Assembly: GCF_036231355.1 (NCBI RefSeq)
Contig: NZ_CP109496.1
Location: 2,232,001-2,296,000 of the forward strand
Direction: 5' to 3'
From: Streptomyces sp. NBC_01431
Lineage (GTDB): Bacteria > Actinomycetota > Actinomycetes > Streptomycetales > Streptomycetaceae
DNA: 64,000 bases
Shown here: positions 45,630 through 59,090 of the stretch, one piece after another
Layout: each line of letters begins with the position of its first letter
How positions within the stretch are numbered: the first letter of the stretch is position 1
Translations under genes and position numbers: made by a program
The notes under the pieces: model-generated
Database searches by the model: none
Told to the model about the DNA's origin: nothing
The model's input: the letters and a program-made list of their open reading frames with translations, nothing else

Positions 45630-46139
45630 TCAAATCCCCCCGTTCTGTTCCGTATCCTGTGCCCGCCCAGCCTTGCGGAGTTCACTGGAGAGCAGTTCGA
45701 GCACGCTGCGTACACTCTCCCTACGAATTTCCGCCCGGTCACCGTTCAACCGCAATGCCGCGGTTTTCTTGGCGCCGGCCGGGCCAACGGCCGAAACGTA
45801 TACCGTGCCGACCGGTTGACCGTCCTGCGGATCGGGCCCCGCGACACCCGTGGTCGCGATCCCCCAGCTCGCGCCCATCAGCCGGCGCACGCCGTCCGCC
45901 ATCTGCGACGCAACCTCATGATCGACCGCCCCGCGCTCGGCCAGGAGAGCCCCGTCCACACCGAGGACGTCCCGCTTCAGCTCCGTCGCGTACGCCGTGA
46001 CGGAACCGCGGAAAACGCGCGAGGCGCCGGGCACCGCGGTCAGCTCGGCGGCCACCAGGCCGCCTGTCAGCGACTCCGCCACCGCCAGCGTCTGGTCACG
46101 CTCGGTGAGGATGCTCAGGAGCCGGGCCGCTTCGTTCAC
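45630..46139 (-). CDS. cinA: CinA-family nicotinamide-nucleotide amidohydrolase domain protein
   Basis: This 169-residue protein consists only of the CinA C-terminal domain (PncC-like), with AVAESLTGGLVAAELTAVPGASRVFRGSVTAYA and WGIATTGVAGPDPQDGQPVGTVYV. It deamidates NMN in the pyridine nucleotide cycle; the N-terminal COG1058 domain of full CinA is absent, as is usual in Streptomyces. The GTG start at 46139 overlaps the pgsA stop (GTGA), so the two are translationally coupled. The charged C-terminal tail ends DTEQNGGI. Confidence 0.9.
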   Translation of the reverse strand: MNEAARLLSILTERDQTLAVAESLTGGLVAAELTAVPGASRVFRGSVTAYATELKRDVLGVDGALLAERGAVDHEVASQMADGVRRLMGASWGIATTGVAGPDPQDGQPVGTVYVSAVGPAGAKKTAALRLNGDRAEIRRESVRSVLELLSSELRKAGRAQDTEQNGGI

Positions 46140-46804
46140 AACACGGATTCCTCGGAGTCCCGCTGAGCGGCAAGTCCCTTGCGCCTCAGCACGATCGCCT
46201 GGCGCACGTAGTCCAGCCCCGTGGCCACCGTCAGCACCACCGCGACCGCCATCACCCAAAAGCGCAGGGTGGCCAGCGGCCCCGTCAGCGCCAGGACGTA
46301 CATCCCGGTCGCGGTGCCCTGGGCCAGTGTCTTGAGCTTGCCGCCACGACTGGCCGGAATAACTCCGTGCCGGATGACCCAGAAACGCATGAGCGTGATG
46401 CCGAGTTCCCGGAAGAGGATGATGCCGGTCACCCACCACGGCAGATCGCCGAGCACGGACAGGCAGACCAGCGCCGCGCCCATGATCGCCTTGTCGGCGA
46501 TCGGATCGGCGATCTTCCCGAAGTCGGTGACCAGGTTGTACGTGCGTGCCAGATGCCCGTCGAACACGTCCGTGATCATGGCGACGGCGAAGGCCGCCCA
46601 CGCCCAGGCCCGCATCCCCGGGTCGTAGCCGCCGTCCGCGAGCAGCAGCATGACGAAGCCCGGTACGAGCACGAGCCGCAGCATCGTGAGGATGTTGGCG
46701 ATGTTCCAGAGGCTGGCCTGGTTGACGGCCGCAGCACCCAGCTTGCTGCCGGGCGCCGGCGTTTGGCCGGTACCGCCCGGCGCAGACGCCGGGACTCCGG
46801 TCAT
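46136..46804 (-). CDS. pgsA: CDP-diacylglycerol--glycerol-3-phosphate 3-phosphatidyltransferase
   Basis: PgsA makes phosphatidylglycerol phosphate in the membrane. The 222-residue protein has the CDP-alcohol phosphotransferase motif D-x2-DG-x2-AR-x8-G-x3-D-x3-D, visible as [18 protein letters not shown] followed by KIADPIAD. Several membrane helices surround it ([32 protein letters not shown]). The first 28 residues are Gly/Pro/Ala-rich. Its start overlaps the rimO stop by four bases (ATGA) and its stop overlaps cinA, so rimO-pgsA-cinA form a coupled operon. Confidence 0.94.
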   Translation of the reverse strand: MTGVPASAPGGTGQTPAPGSKLGAAAVNQASLWNIANILTMLRLVLVPGFVMLLLADGGYDPGMRAWAWAAFAVAMITDVFDGHLARTYNLVTDFGKIADPIADKAIMGAALVCLSVLGDLPWWVTGIILFRELGITLMRFWVIRHGVIPASRGGKLKTLAQGTATGMYVLALTGPLATLRFWVMAVAVVLTVATGLDYVRQAIVLRRKGLAAQRDSEESVL

Positions 46805-48270
46805 CTGGCCGCCTCCTCAACCCCACCAAGCAACTCGACCACGAGGTCGACGCCTTCGGTACCGACGACCTTGGCTTCGACCATACTGCCGGGCGCGAGC
46901 CCCGCGCTCTGTGTGAAGATCACCTGGCCGTCGGTCTCGGGAGCCTGGTGCTCGGCGCGGCCGATGGCACCGTCCTCGTCGTCCACCGTCTCGACCAGGA
47001 CCCGTACGGTCTCGCCCAGGCGCTCCTCGGCGCGCTGCGCGGTGAGCTCCTCCGCGAGGCGCGACAGATGGGCGAGCCGCTCGGCGATGGTGTCCGCGTC
47101 CAGCTTGCCCTCGTAGCCGACCGCCTCGGTGCCCTCCTCGTCGGAGTAGCCGAAGACGCCGATGGCATCGAGCCGCGCGGCGGTGAGGAAGCGTTCCAGC
47201 TCCTTGAAGTCCTCCTCGGTCTCGCCGGGGAAGCCCACGATGAAGTTGGACCGCACACCGGCCGCCGGCGCCTTGGCGCGGATCGTGTCGAGCAGTTCGA
47301 GGAACCGCTCGGTGTCACCGAAGCGCCGCATCGCGCGCAGCACGCCGGGCGCCGAGTGCTGGAAAGAGAGGTCGAAGTACGGGACGACCTTGTCGGTGGA
47401 GGTCAGGACGTCGATGAGACCCGGGCGCATCTCGGCGGGCTGGAGGTAGCTGACCCGGACCCGCTCGATTCCGTCGAGGGCCGCCAGCTCCGGCAGCAGC
47501 GTCTCCAGGAGCCGGATGTCGCCGAGGTCCTTGCCGTAGGAGGTGTTGTTCTCGGAGACCAGCATGATCTCCTTGACGCCCTGCTCAGCCAGCCAGCGGG
47601 CCTCGCCCACCACGTCGCTGGGGCGGCGCGAGATGAACGAGCCGCGGAAGGACGGGATGGCGCAGAACGAGCACCGGCGGTCGCAGCCGGAGGCCAGCTT
47701 CACGGAGGCGACCGGGCTGGTGTCGAGGCGGCGCCGCAGCGGGGCGCGCGGCCCGGACGCGGGCGCGAGGCCCTCGGGGAGGTCCTCGGGGGCGGTGTCC
47801 TGCGCGTGGCCGGGCAGCGCCACATCGGGGGCGGCCTGCCGCTCGGCCGGGCTGATCGGCAGCAGCTTGCGCCGGTCGCGCGGGGTGTGCGAGGCGTGGA
47901 TGCCGCCGTTGAGGATGGTCTGGAGGCGGTCGGAGATGTCGGCGTAGTCGTCGAATCCGAGCACCCCGTCTGCTTCGGGAAGCGCCTCGGCGAGATCCTT
48001 GCCGTACCGCTCGGCCATGCAGCCGACGGCGACGACGGCCTGGGTCCTGCCGTGATCCTTCAGATCGTTGGCTTCGAGGAGGGCGTCGACGGAGTCCTTC
48101 TTGGCGGCTTCGACGAATCCACAGGTGTTGACGACGGCGACGTCCGCGTCCGATGCGTCCTCGACGAGCTCCCAGCCGTCCGCTGCCAAGCGGCCTGCGA
48201 GCTCCTCCGAGTCCACCTCGTTACGGGCGCAGCCAAGAGTGACAAGGGCGACGGTGCGGCGTTCGGGCAT
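46801..48270 (-). CDS. rimO: Ribosomal protein S12 methylthiotransferase
   Basis: RimO is a radical-SAM enzyme that methylthiolates an aspartate in ribosomal protein S12. The 489-residue protein has the UPF0004 domain with cysteines in [27 protein letters not shown] and [11 protein letters not shown], the radical SAM cluster CDRRCSFC, and a C-terminal TRAM domain. The [10 protein letters not shown] segment after the cluster separates RimO from MiaB. A linker of about 35 residues ([20 protein letters not shown]) is inserted before the SAM domain, typical of Streptomyces. It is the first gene of the rimO-pgsA-cinA run. Confidence 0.95.
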   Translation of the reverse strand: MPERRTVALVTLGCARNEVDSEELAGRLAADGWELVEDASDADVAVVNTCGFVEAAKKDSVDALLEANDLKDHGRTQAVVAVGCMAERYGKDLAEALPEADGVLGFDDYADISDRLQTILNGGIHASHTPRDRRKLLPISPAERQAAPDVALPGHAQDTAPEDLPEGLAPASGPRAPLRRRLDTSPVASVKLASGCDRRCSFCAIPSFRGSFISRRPSDVVGEARWLAEQGVKEIMLVSENNTSYGKDLGDIRLLETLLPELAALDGIERVRVSYLQPAEMRPGLIDVLTSTDKVVPYFDLSFQHSAPGVLRAMRRFGDTERFLELLDTIRAKAPAAGVRSNFIVGFPGETEEDFKELERFLTAARLDAIGVFGYSDEEGTEAVGYEGKLDADTIAERLAHLSRLAEELTAQRAEERLGETVRVLVETVDDEDGAIGRAEHQAPETDGQVIFTQSAGLAPGSMVEAKVVGTEGVDLVVELLGGVEEAAR

Positions 48271-48331
48271 GGACTCAAGACTACTTTGTCCTGGCCCACG
48301 CCCCCGCCGCGAGGGTCGCGCGGCCGGCGGC

Positions 48332-49162
48332 TCAGCCGACCTGCGGGTCTCCCTTGGTGTAGCTCAGCCGCTCGACCTGGCCATCCTCGAATTTGTTCTC
48401 GATCTTCTTGCCGTTGACGTAGAGCTCGATCGCCCCAGCGTTGCCGAGGATCAGGTCGACCTTCTGGGCGTCCTGGAACGTCTGGGCCTCGCCCTTTTGG
48501 AGGAGACCGTCGAAGAGCATCTGCCCGTTGTGGTCCTTGGCCGAGATCCAGCTCTTGTCGGTAGTGGCCGTGATCTTGACGGTGACCTTGTCGGCCGGGA
48601 CGGCGGCGATCGCGCTGTCCGACGGGGCCGGCGGCTTGGGCGGGGCGGGCTTGGACGGGGTGGGGCGGGGCGGCGCGCTGGACTTCTGCTGGGAGGGGCC
48701 TTCGGCCACCGCCCGGTCGGGCTTACCCTTGTCGCCGCCGCCGAAGGCGGTGAAGCCGACGAAGCCGATGACCACGACGATCGCCGCGACCATGGCGGCG
48801 GTCCAGTTGGGCCGGCGCGGATCGGCCCGGATCCGCTCCGCCTCGAACAGTGGTGCCGCGGGGGTGGGTACGGGACGACCGCCGTGATCGTCGTCGTACT
48901 GCGCGACCAGCGGGGCCGGATCGAGGCCGACGGCCTGGGCGAACGTACGGATGTGACCGCGTGCGTACACATCGCCGCCGCACCGCGAGAAGTCGTCCTG
49001 CTCGATCGCGTGCACGATGGGGATGCGCACCCGCGTGGTGGAACTGACCTCGTCGACCGTCAGTCCGGAGGCGATACGGGCCTGCTGGAGTGCGCGACCG
49101 ATCGATGGCCCGTCGTCTTCGATCGAAGGCCGGTCGTCTTCGGGAGAGTTGCCGATGGACAC
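48332..49162 (-). CDS. RodZ-like membrane protein with XRE and DUF4115 domains
   Basis: This 276-residue bitopic protein has an N-terminal XRE-type domain ([39 protein letters not shown]), a single membrane helix ([21 protein letters not shown], about 120-142), a Pro/Lys-rich extracellular linker and a C-terminal DUF4115 domain ([19 protein letters not shown]...[15 protein letters not shown]). This is the architecture of RodZ, which links MreB to the cell-wall machinery. It is placed between rimO and ftsK, as in related genomes, suggesting a role in growth or sporulation septation. The name is by architecture; function in Streptomyces is less clear. Confidence 0.88.
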   Translation of the reverse strand: MSIGNSPEDDRPSIEDDGPSIGRALQQARIASGLTVDEVSSTTRVRIPIVHAIEQDDFSRCGGDVYARGHIRTFAQAVGLDPAPLVAQYDDDHGGRPVPTPAAPLFEAERIRADPRRPNWTAAMVAAIVVVIGFVGFTAFGGGDKGKPDRAVAEGPSQQKSSAPPRPTPSKPAPPKPPAPSDSAIAAVPADKVTVKITATTDKSWISAKDHNGQMLFDGLLQKGEAQTFQDAQKVDLILGNAGAIELYVNGKKIENKFEDGQVERLSYTKGDPQVG

Positions 49163-49481
49163 GGGGGCGCCTTTCGAGCGTGAGCCACCTGCTGGGTGTT
49201 CAGTCTAGGGGGGGTACGAAAGGGTGAGGCAACCGGGAGAGCGGTCTTTGTACGCCATCGGTATGGCCGCACCCCTGGCAACGGGATCGCTGACATCGCA
49301 CGGTTCCGTCCCTCCCTCAACTTGACGTACGTCCAAGGGAAACGGTTGCTCGGACATCCCGTACGGGTGCTGTTTCGCCCGACCGGCTGTCAGCCAACGG
49401 AAACCGTCCGCTGAAATCCCGCTGTCAGACGGCGGATCCTGCCCGGTGACAGCACCCTTCCCCATCTGTTCCCCCGCGCAC
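49163..49481. other. Intergenic region between RodZ-like gene and ftsK
   Basis: The 319 bases carry the promoter of the RodZ-like gene and the 3' flank of ftsK. The sequence is less GC-rich than its surroundings. I see no ribosome-site-backed gene, no riboswitch fold and no strong terminator in it. Confidence 0.4.
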
Positions 49482-52241
49482 TCAGGGAGCCTCCCCACGG
49501 ATCACGGCGAGCACTCCATCGAGTTCGTCCGGCTTGACCAGAACGTCCCGGGCCTTGGAGCCCTCGCTGGGCCCGACGATGTTCCGTGACTCCATCAGGT
49601 CCATCAGCCGGCCCGCCTTCGCGAAGCCCACCCGCAGCTTGCGCTGGAGCATCGAGGTCGATCCGAACTGGGTGGAGACCACCAGCTCGGCCGCCTGGCA
49701 CAGCAGGTCGAGATCGTCGCCGATCTCCTCGTCGATCTCCTTTTTCTGCTTGGTGCCGACGGTGACGTCGTCCCGGAAGACCGGGGCCATCTGGTCCTTG
49801 CAGTGCTGGACGACCGCCGCGATCTCGTTCTCGGTGACGAAGGCGCCCTGGAGCCGGACCGGCTTGTTCGCACCCATCGGCAGGAACAGGCCGTCGCCCT
49901 TGCCGATCAGCTTCTCGGCACCCGGCTGGTCGAGGATGACCCGGCTGTCGGCCAGCGAGGACGTCGCGAACGCGAGCCGCGAGGGCACGTTCGCCTTGAT
50001 CAGGCCGGTGACGACGTCGACGGAGGGCCGCTGGGTGGCGAGCACCAGATGGATGCCGGCCGCACGGGCCAGCTGGGTGATCCGGACGATCGCGTCCTCG
50101 ACGTCGCGCGGCGCGACCATCATCAGGTCCGCGAGCTCGTCGACGATCACCAGCAGGTACGGATACGGCGTCAGCTCGCGCTCACTGCCCTCGGGCAGCT
50201 TCACCTTGCCGGTGCGGATCGCCTCGTTGAAGTCGTCGATGTGCCGGAAGCCGAACGCCGCCAGGTCGTCGTAGCGCAGGTCCATCTCGCGCACGACCCA
50301 CTGGAGTGCCTCGGCGGCCCGCTTGGGGTTGGTGATGATCGGCGTGATGAGGTGCGGAATGCCCTCGTACGCCGTCAGCTCGACGCGCTTGGGGTCGACC
50401 AGGACCATCCGCACGTCTTCGGGCGTCGCCCGCACCATCACCGAGGTGATCAGGCAGTTGATGCAGGAGGACTTTCCGGAACCGGTGGCACCGGCGACCA
50501 GGACGTGCGGCATCTTGGCGAGGTTGGCCATCACGTAGCCGCCCTCGACGTCCTTGCCGAGCGCGACCAGCATCGGATGGTCGTCCTCGGCCGCGTCCGC
50601 GAGCCGCAGCACGTCACCGAGGTTGACCATCTCGCGGTCGGTGTTGGGAATCTCGATACCGACCGCTGATTTCCCCGGAATCGGCGAGATGATCCGCACG
50701 TCCGGGCTGGCGACCGCGTACGCGATGTTCTTGGCGAGGGCGGTGATCCGCTCCACCTTCACCGCGGGCCCGAGCTCCACCTCGTAGCGCGTGACGGTCG
50801 GACCGCGGGTGAAGCCGGTGACGTTGGCGTCGACCTTGAACTCCATGAAGACGTTCTGCAGCGAGGCGACCACGGCGTCGTTGGCCGCGCTGCGCGTCTT
50901 GCCGGGCCCGCCCTTCTCCAGGAGGTCCAGGGAGGGCAGCGCGTAGGTGATGTCCCCGGCGAGCTGGAGCTGTTCGGCGCGCGGGGGCAGCGGCTCGGCC
51001 GCGGCGGGCGCCGGCTTCGTCAGATCCATGACAACGGGCTTCGCGCCCGGCGTGGCCTTCGGCGCCGCCGGCGCCTCGGGCTCGGCGGCCCGAGCGGTCG
51101 GCAGCGGCGTCGCCTGTTCCCGGTCCCGCTCGACCAGGACGCCCTGCGTGAGGTCGGCGACGACGGGCGAGGGGGGCAGTCCGTTGAGGACCGCTCCGTC
51201 CAGGGCCGCGGCCGCGGCGGCTGCCACGTCCACCGGGTCCATCCCGGCGCCGAACGCGGGTTGCACCGAGGACCGCCGGGGCTTGCGGCGCCGCGAGAGC
51301 GCCGCCTCCTCGGCGTGGTCGGGGTCCTGCTCGACCGGGGCGGTGGAACGGCGCCGGGTGCGGGGCGCGGGCTCGGCCTCGCGCCACTCGTCGTCGTACG
51401 GCTCCTCCTCGCCGCCCTCCACCTCGTGCGGGAGCGGTTCGAGGACGCCGAGCTTGACCCCGAGCAGCCGCAGCCGCTGCGGGATGGCGTTGACCGGGGT
51501 CGCGGTGACCACGAGCAGTCCGAAGACGGTGAGCAGCACCAGCATCGGCACGGCCAGCACGTCGCCGAGGGTGAATTCGAGCGGCTTGGACGAGGCCCAG
51601 CCGATCAGCCCGCCCGCGTCCTGCATGGCCTCGGTGCCATCGCCCCGGCCCGGCGAACCGCAGGCGATGTGGACCTGGCCCAGGACCCCGAGGACGAGCG
51701 CGGAGAGGCCGATCACGATCCGGCCGTTGGCCTCGGGCTTCTCCGGATAGAGGATCAGCCGGATCGCGATGGCGCCGAGCAGCAGCGGCACCACCACGTC
51801 GAGCCGGCCGAAGGCGCCGGTCACCAGCATCTGCACGAGGCCGCCGACCGGGCCGCGCAGATTCGACCAGGTGCCGGCGGCGACGATCAGCGCGAGGCCG
51901 AGGAGCAGCAGGGCGACGCCGTCCTTGCGGTGCGCCGGGTCGAGTCCCTTGGCGCCGCGTCCTATTCCCCGGAACAGCGCGCCGACCGCGTGGGCCGCCC
52001 CGAGCCAGACGGCGCGCACCAGCTTGTACAGGCCGCCCGTCGGCGACGGCGCCGCCTTCGGTGCGGGCCTGGGGGCGGCCGCCTTCTTCACGGGCGCCTT
52101 CTTGGGTGCCGTCTTCTTCGCGGGTGCCTTGGGGGCCGCGGCCTTCTTGGCGGGCGCAGCCTTCTTCGCCGGGGTACGGCCGGTGCGCTTCGCGGTGCCC
52201 GCCGTGCCCTGGGAACCCTTGCCGGACGTACGTGAGGCCAT
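49482..52241 (-). CDS. ftsK: DNA translocase FtsK/SpoIIIE
   Basis: FtsK pumps chromosomes through closing septa; in Streptomyces it acts during sporulation. The 919-residue protein (ATG 52241; a start 12 codons earlier is possible) begins with a Lys/Ala/Pro-rich tail of histone-H1 type (KKAAPAKKAAAPKAPAKK), then four membrane segments, a disordered linker of about 200 residues, and the motor. Walker A GATGSGKSSCIN is near residue 580, Walker B LLVIVDELADLMM follows, and ATQRPSVDVVTGLIKANVPSRLAF is typical. The C-terminal gamma winged helix (MLQRKLRVGFAKAGRLMDLME) recognises polar DNA sequences. Confidence 0.96.
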   Translation of the reverse strand: MASRTSGKGSQGTAGTAKRTGRTPAKKAAPAKKAAAPKAPAKKTAPKKAPVKKAAAPRPAPKAAPSPTGGLYKLVRAVWLGAAHAVGALFRGIGRGAKGLDPAHRKDGVALLLLGLALIVAAGTWSNLRGPVGGLVQMLVTGAFGRLDVVVPLLLGAIAIRLILYPEKPEANGRIVIGLSALVLGVLGQVHIACGSPGRGDGTEAMQDAGGLIGWASSKPLEFTLGDVLAVPMLVLLTVFGLLVVTATPVNAIPQRLRLLGVKLGVLEPLPHEVEGGEEEPYDDEWREAEPAPRTRRRSTAPVEQDPDHAEEAALSRRRKPRRSSVQPAFGAGMDPVDVAAAAAAALDGAVLNGLPPSPVVADLTQGVLVERDREQATPLPTARAAEPEAPAAPKATPGAKPVVMDLTKPAPAAAEPLPPRAEQLQLAGDITYALPSLDLLEKGGPGKTRSAANDAVVASLQNVFMEFKVDANVTGFTRGPTVTRYEVELGPAVKVERITALAKNIAYAVASPDVRIISPIPGKSAVGIEIPNTDREMVNLGDVLRLADAAEDDHPMLVALGKDVEGGYVMANLAKMPHVLVAGATGSGKSSCINCLITSVMVRATPEDVRMVLVDPKRVELTAYEGIPHLITPIITNPKRAAEALQWVVREMDLRYDDLAAFGFRHIDDFNEAIRTGKVKLPEGSERELTPYPYLLVIVDELADLMMVAPRDVEDAIVRITQLARAAGIHLVLATQRPSVDVVTGLIKANVPSRLAFATSSLADSRVILDQPGAEKLIGKGDGLFLPMGANKPVRLQGAFVTENEIAAVVQHCKDQMAPVFRDDVTVGTKQKKEIDEEIGDDLDLLCQAAELVVSTQFGSTSMLQRKLRVGFAKAGRLMDLMESRNIVGPSEGSKARDVLVKPDELDGVLAVIRGEAP

Positions 52242-52289
52242 GGTGCTGAGGTTACCTGGGTCGGCGGCGGTGGACACGTGTGCCTACGG

Positions 52290-52318
52290 CTTCACCCGTC
52301 CGTGTCGTACGGGTGAAG
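52290..52318. terminator. Hairpin upstream of ftsK
   Basis: CTTCACCCGT pairs perfectly with ACGGGTGAAG (10 pairs, 9-base loop). It lies between osaB and ftsK on the same strand and probably terminates osaB transcription together with the next hairpin. Confidence 0.65.
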
Positions 52319-52323
52319 GACGA

Positions 52324-52352
52324 TGACGCCGCCTCAGCCGGACGCGGCGTCA
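52324..52352 (-). terminator. Hairpin terminator of osaB
   Basis: TGACGCCGC pairs perfectly with GCGGCGTCA (9 pairs, 11-base loop) starting 12 bases after the osaB stop codon. It forms a tandem terminator with the hairpin at 52290-52318. Confidence 0.65.
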
Positions 52353-52364
52353 GATCCGGGGCCG

Positions 52365-53045
52365 TCAGTTCTGCGAGGGAAGGGTGGGCGCGCCACCGGC
52401 GCCGGGCTCCAGCGCGTCCAACGCCCGCCGCAGGCCGGTGAGCTTGCGCTCCAGGTGGGCCGCGGTCGCTACCGCGGCGGCGTCCGCCGAGTCGTCGTCG
52501 AGCTGCTTGGAGAGCGCCTCCGCCTGCTCCTCAACTGCCGCGAGCCGCGCGGACAGTTCGGCCAGCAGGCCCGCGGACTCCCTGGCCGCGCCGCCGTGCG
52601 TGCCCGCGCCGCCTTCCAACTGGAGCCGCAGCAGCGCCGCCTGCTCGCGCAGTTGGCAGTTCTTCATGTACAGCTCGACGAACACCGACACCTTGGCGCG
52701 CAGCACCCAGGGGTCGAACGGCTTCGAGATGTAGTCCACCGCACCCGCCGCGTAGCCGCGGAAGGTGTGATGCGGCCCGTGGTTGATGGCCGTGAGGAAG
52801 ATGATCGGGATGTCCCGCGTCCGCTCGCGCCTCTTGATGTGCGCGGCGGTCTCGAACCCGTCCATCCCCGGCATCTGGACGTCCAGCAGAATGACCGCGA
52901 AATCGTCCGTAAGCAGCGCTTTGAGCGCTTCCTCCCCTGACGATGCCCGCACCAGTGTCTGATCGAGCGCAGAGAGGATGGCCTCCAGCGCCAGCAGATT
53001 CTCCGGCCGGTCATCGACCAGGAGGATCTTGGCCTTCTGCACCAT
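52365..53045 (-). CDS. osaB: Response regulator OsaB
   Basis: OsaB is the response regulator of the OsaAB osmoadaptation system of Streptomyces. The 226-residue protein has a receiver domain (ILLVDDRPENLLALEAIL, phospho-acceptor Asp55 in LLDVQMPGMDG, Lys in YISKPFD), followed not by a DNA-binding domain but by a coiled coil (YMKNCQLREQAALLRLQLE and ELSARLAAVEEQAEALSKQL). ATG 53045 has GAGGAGG in front. It is 244 bases downstream of osaA on the same strand. Its output is probably protein-protein interaction. Loss in S. coelicolor blocks aerial growth on high osmolarity (literature, from memory). Confidence 0.92.
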   Translation of the reverse strand: MVQKAKILLVDDRPENLLALEAILSALDQTLVRASSGEEALKALLTDDFAVILLDVQMPGMDGFETAAHIKRRERTRDIPIIFLTAINHGPHHTFRGYAAGAVDYISKPFDPWVLRAKVSVFVELYMKNCQLREQAALLRLQLEGGAGTHGGAARESAGLLAELSARLAAVEEQAEALSKQLDDDSADAAAVATAAHLERKLTGLRRALDALEPGAGGAPTLPSQN

Positions 53046-53289
53046 GGCCCGTCCTCCTCGCCCCGGCAGTGCACCGGGCGCCGCCCCAGGGGACGACTCC
53101 CTTGCGTCGCCCGTCCTTGTGCCGGTCATGGTAGCCGCACCCCGCCTGTCGCCACACCCTGTCACCGCGATGTCACTGTGCACGTAGCAGAAACGCGGTG
53201 GGAGACCAGAAGGTTCCCCGAATACCGCCGTCTCACACGCCTTCGGCCACACTCAGTCAGCAACCCCTGGTGATGCGGGCGCCCAACGA

Positions 53290-58785
<5,496 letters not shown>

Positions 58786-59090
58786 CGTGTCCCTCCCGCA
58801 AGGGTTGACCGCACTACCCGGGATGCCTCGGGAAGCATGCCCAGTGTTTCACCATGGCCGAACCAGGCCATAACAGTTCGGCAGCTTCGCATATCCGTCC
58901 CCGCCCTCGAAGGACGGAAACACTGGTGACCGGCATCCGCTCGGACAGTGAAGGTAAGTAACCTGGCATCCGGCTGTCCAGCCGCCCCGGTCCGCCCGGC
59001 GAGGGGGCGGTTTGTCCCCTTTGCTCGGTAGAGCTTGGGGGAGGGCGGCACAAAAGGACGATCGCGGGACACCGGAGGGGGCGGGCCGAC
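58786..59090. promoter_or_regulatory. Divergent osaA-osaC promoter region
   Basis: The 305-base spacer separates osaA (minus) and osaC (plus). GGTTTG at 59009-59014 and CGGTAG at 59026-59031 resemble a sigma-B-type promoter (GTTT, 13-14 bases, GGGTA) about 60 bases before osaC. The hairpin CCGCCCG...GGGCGG overlaps its upstream side. I recall that osaC expression is linked to SigB in S. coelicolor, which fits. No gene is seen in the spacer. Confidence 0.4.
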
